Source: Delphinapterus leucas
Taxonomy: Eukaryota; Chordata; Mammalia; Artiodactyla; Monodontidae
NCBI RefSeq assembly: GCF_002288925.2
Contig: NW_022098021.1
Location: 31,595,834-31,659,833 of the forward strand
Direction of reading: 5' to 3'
DNA length: 64,000 bases
The notes under the pieces are model-generated. The model did not search any database, was not told the DNA's origin, and was given only the letters and a program-made list of their open reading frames with translations. Below, piece after piece: positions 61,545 through 64,000 of this stretch (the first letter of the stretch is position 1; every line of letters begins with the position of its first letter). The position numbers and the translations under genes were made by a program.

Positions 61545-61625
61545 AGCTAAGTTTCACTGTGAGACTTTGAGAAAATCATTTCAAATTTCTGAGCTTAATT
61601 TTAAAATGAAATAGTAATACTACAT
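61545..61625 (+). repeat. MIR fragment
   Basis: gtgagactttgagaaaatca, tttctgagcttaattttaaa and atgaaatagtaatactac fit the MIR central region. Confidence 0.55.
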
Positions 61626-61699
61626 GATTTTATATACTTTCCCATTGTATTCAAATAAATATATATTTTATACTATATAGAAGTTTACATCAAGCATGA

Positions 61700-61830
61700 A
61701 TACTATATTTATTTAACAAATGTTCTTTTATTATCACCATGTGCCTAGGAATGTTCTCAGCTCTGGGGACCTAGAGGGAAAGAAGCCCCTAAATTGTAGA
61801 GCTTATATTCAACTCTAGTCAGCATATTCT
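61700..61830 (-). repeat. L2 3' end, antisense
   Basis: atttatttaacaaatgttc, catgtgcctaggaatgttctc and agctctggggacctagagg are the reversed L2 terminus. Confidence 0.7.
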
Positions 61831-62754
61831 TGCACCCAAAACAATTCTTTTATTTTTCCCAGACTCTCCCTGATTAGGCATTCAGTCACTGTAGTCTGTG
61901 CACAAAAATCTCTGCTCACTGTAACCAGTATTTCTTAATAGTCCTTCTTGAGTAGAAAAGCTAACTTCAGTCCTCACTTTGAAGTACCTAAGCAGAATAA
62001 GAATATATAAAAATAAACAGTAAATGTTTATGAAACAATCACCATCAGTATAAGAAGAAGCCATGCCCAATCTGTTTGAATTCCAGAGTAACAGGTTTAA
62101 GTTATCATTCAGCAACAACCAAAATCTCATATGTAAAAACATCAGTGAATAAAATCCCTAGATACATATCAACCTGAATATACAGAGCTACATTATAGTG
62201 GAATGACACTCAGATCCATTTTATACACATTTTTAATATTTCAAAGAAGAATATAAGAATGTTATTAGCCTAGTAAATTGTAAGTGATAGAGCAGCCGTC
62301 TTATTCCCACTTAACATACTTTATATATCTTCTGCTCACTGACAGCTTCCACTTTGGAATGGCTGCTTATGAATTATTTGGAAGCATCAGGGCTGTCTCA
62401 TCCAAAGATGCTCTTCCACCTTTTCTTCCCTAGTGATTTAGCATGTGTCTACCTCCTGGACCTCTTTGGAATATTATAATTTTTCCTATATTTTCCCCTA
62501 TTATTTCTTTCATTCATGTGAGAGTGGAAGAACAAGTGAGCAAGGAAATTGTATGTTTCTTGCGGGGCAAAGGACACATAGATCATGATGTAAAGTTGAT
62601 AGTCTAGAAACACTAAACCAGAAACCTCCCCAAAGTTGTTAGTGGTAACTTCCATGGCTTATTAGATAGTTACTGGGTGTCAATGGAAAATTGAGACAGA
62701 AAACCTATGCTTAAAAAAGAATAGAGATAATTTTACTGTTTAAAGGTAACATAA

Positions 62755-62780
62755 ACACACACACACACACACATATATAT
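62755..62780. repeat. (AC)n(AT)n microsatellite
   Basis: Nine AC units passing into AT units. Confidence 0.9.
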
Positions 62781-62925
62781 AATCTAAAGAAATTTGAAGA
62801 ACTTATGCACAAAAAAGTGATTTGGCTCTAAAACCCATTTTTTAGAATACTCAATGAAAATAATTCTATTATTCTGTAGGGAAAAAAAAAGAAAGGGAAG
62901 GTAGATAGTGTGGTAATACGGAAGA

Positions 62926-62980
62926 GTACTTATTATATGCAAGGCACTTTACATGTAGTATTTATTTTATTCCTCAATAT
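62926..62980 (-). repeat. MIR remnant, antisense
   Basis: agtacttattatatgcaagg and cactttacatgtagtattta follow the reversed MIR 3' region. Confidence 0.55.
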
Positions 62981-64000
62981 ATATTTATAGCATATATGCT
63001 ATATGATGTTTATATGTTAAGGAATGAAAATCTAAATGGAAATGTATCTCATTAAACATCCTATAGTTAATATGCGGTAAAGACTGCAGACTACCTCCTT
63101 GCCTCCACATTACCACCTCTGTAAGACAAGTTCTACCTTGTCTGTGTGACAGAATCCACGCCAGCTCAGAGCAGTGAAAAAGAAAGATGCACAATAGACA
63201 AATCCTACACATAAACTTTGAAAAAAAAATCCTTCATATGAAATATGAGAGAGAGAAAATGTCATATTTCCCTTCAGAGAAAGGGCTGTTGGTCTCAGGC
63301 TGCAAAAGAGGACCTGAAGTACAGGGTCAAAGGTGTTCATTCAGCCAGCAGTTTGGTGAGGCAGATATGTAGGCAACTTATTGACACTATGTTAAGAAAG
63401 CCACTTTTCATATTTGGGAGTTTTCCAAAAGACATGAAACATTATCTCTTTAATCATATCTACACCATGGAATTGATCACTTCTGCAATTGTTTTAAACA
63501 TTAGCTAGTTGAAACCATTTCAGAAGCTATAGCTTTTACTTGGAAAAAAAGTGCCAAACCTCAGAATGTAATAGGTATAAAATCCTCACCAGCGACAAGT
63601 GAAAGAAATACACCCTAAATCCCGAGTTGAAGATCTTCGAGTAGGAATATCATCCCAGTGTTTTCAGAAAATGAGCTCCAAGACCACCCACAACTGAATT
63701 CTTAAACCATGTAAGCAAGGAAAATGAGACACTTAAAGTTAGCAGCTGGCTCCCAAGTAGCAGTAATAGTAAATTTATAAATCAGATAACTTTGGCAAGA
63801 CACCTGCTTATTATTCTAAAAATTCTACAAATGCACCTCTGTGAACACATTCCTTTTGAAATCTTAGCAGAATTTCTCCTGTTGTATTTTTTTAAATGTA
63901 ATTGTAAAGGAGAGTTTTGAAATATTTTGAGCATTTAATTAATTATAAGTGGTACCCATGCTTTGTTCAAAATTATACTTAAATTGTATTTTACAATGAA

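Larger units (their letters stand above)
61831..64000. other. AT-rich unique sequence to window end
   Basis: No gene was recognised. Contains a short reversed MIR remnant at 62926-62980 and the AC/AT repeat at 62755-62780. Confidence 0.45.

Overview
This window is non-coding DNA from a mammalian nuclear genome, almost certainly a cetacean (whale or dolphin). The diagnostic elements are six tRNA-derived SINEs of the CHR type, at about 2648, 12210 (minus), 16796, 33699, 35737 and 52141. They share a CHR head (cttccctggtggygcagtgg), a Pol III A box and B box, and a body rich in CpG. No ruminant Bov-B or Bov-tA elements were seen. The LINE-1 copies carry the cetartiodactyl kind of 5'UTR and ORFs. 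I found no intact host protein-coding exon and no functional RNA gene. The window is either intergenic or inside a very large intron, and the sequence alone cannot decide which.

Layout. 1-1350: 5'UTR and start of ORF1 of an old LINE-1 cut by the window edge. 2170-4960: an unassigned old repeat, then a long antisense L2 LINE split by a CHR-1 SINE. 9437-11700: a decayed, minus-strand processed pseudogene of translation elongation factor EEF1A1, with recognisable start region, GTPase domain, C-terminal domain and 3'UTR, interrupted by about 775 bp that includes a MER5A-like DNA transposon. 12177-12401: CHR-2 SINE with clear target-site duplications. 16785-17004: a second CHR-2 SINE. 19.9-23.2 kb: MIR and L2 relics. 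23.2-29.5 kb: a LINE-1 3' fragment butted head-to-tail against a near full-length LINE-1 (plus strand). 29.7-30.4 kb: L2 relic, GT microsatellite and an MLT1-type solo LTR. 33.7-36.3 kb: CHR-2 SINE, a solo retroviral LTR, and antisense L1M 3' ends, one split by a CHR-1 SINE. 37.5-39.4 kb: MIRs. 41.1-48.4 kb: a second near full-length LINE-1, minus strand, with a 2.2 kb 5'UTR. 52.1-52.5 kb: the longest CHR-1 SINE, with an internal duplication. 53.6-56.5 kb: L2 and L1M relics and a MER5-like MITE. 57.5-58.1 kb: possible antisense LTR. The rest is AT-rich unique sequence.

Nothing here works together as a gene system. The structure is historical: an ancient layer (L2, MIR, MER5, MLT1, L1M), an intermediate retrocopy, and a young layer (cetartiodactyl L1s, CHR-1 then CHR-2 SINEs). 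All LINE ORFs examined are broken, so no autonomous element seems active. I found no convincing undescribed system. The items most worth checking are the chimeric L1 junction at 23.72 kb, the two unlike L1 5'UTRs, the interrupted EEF1A1 retrocopy, and unique blocks that could be regulatory.
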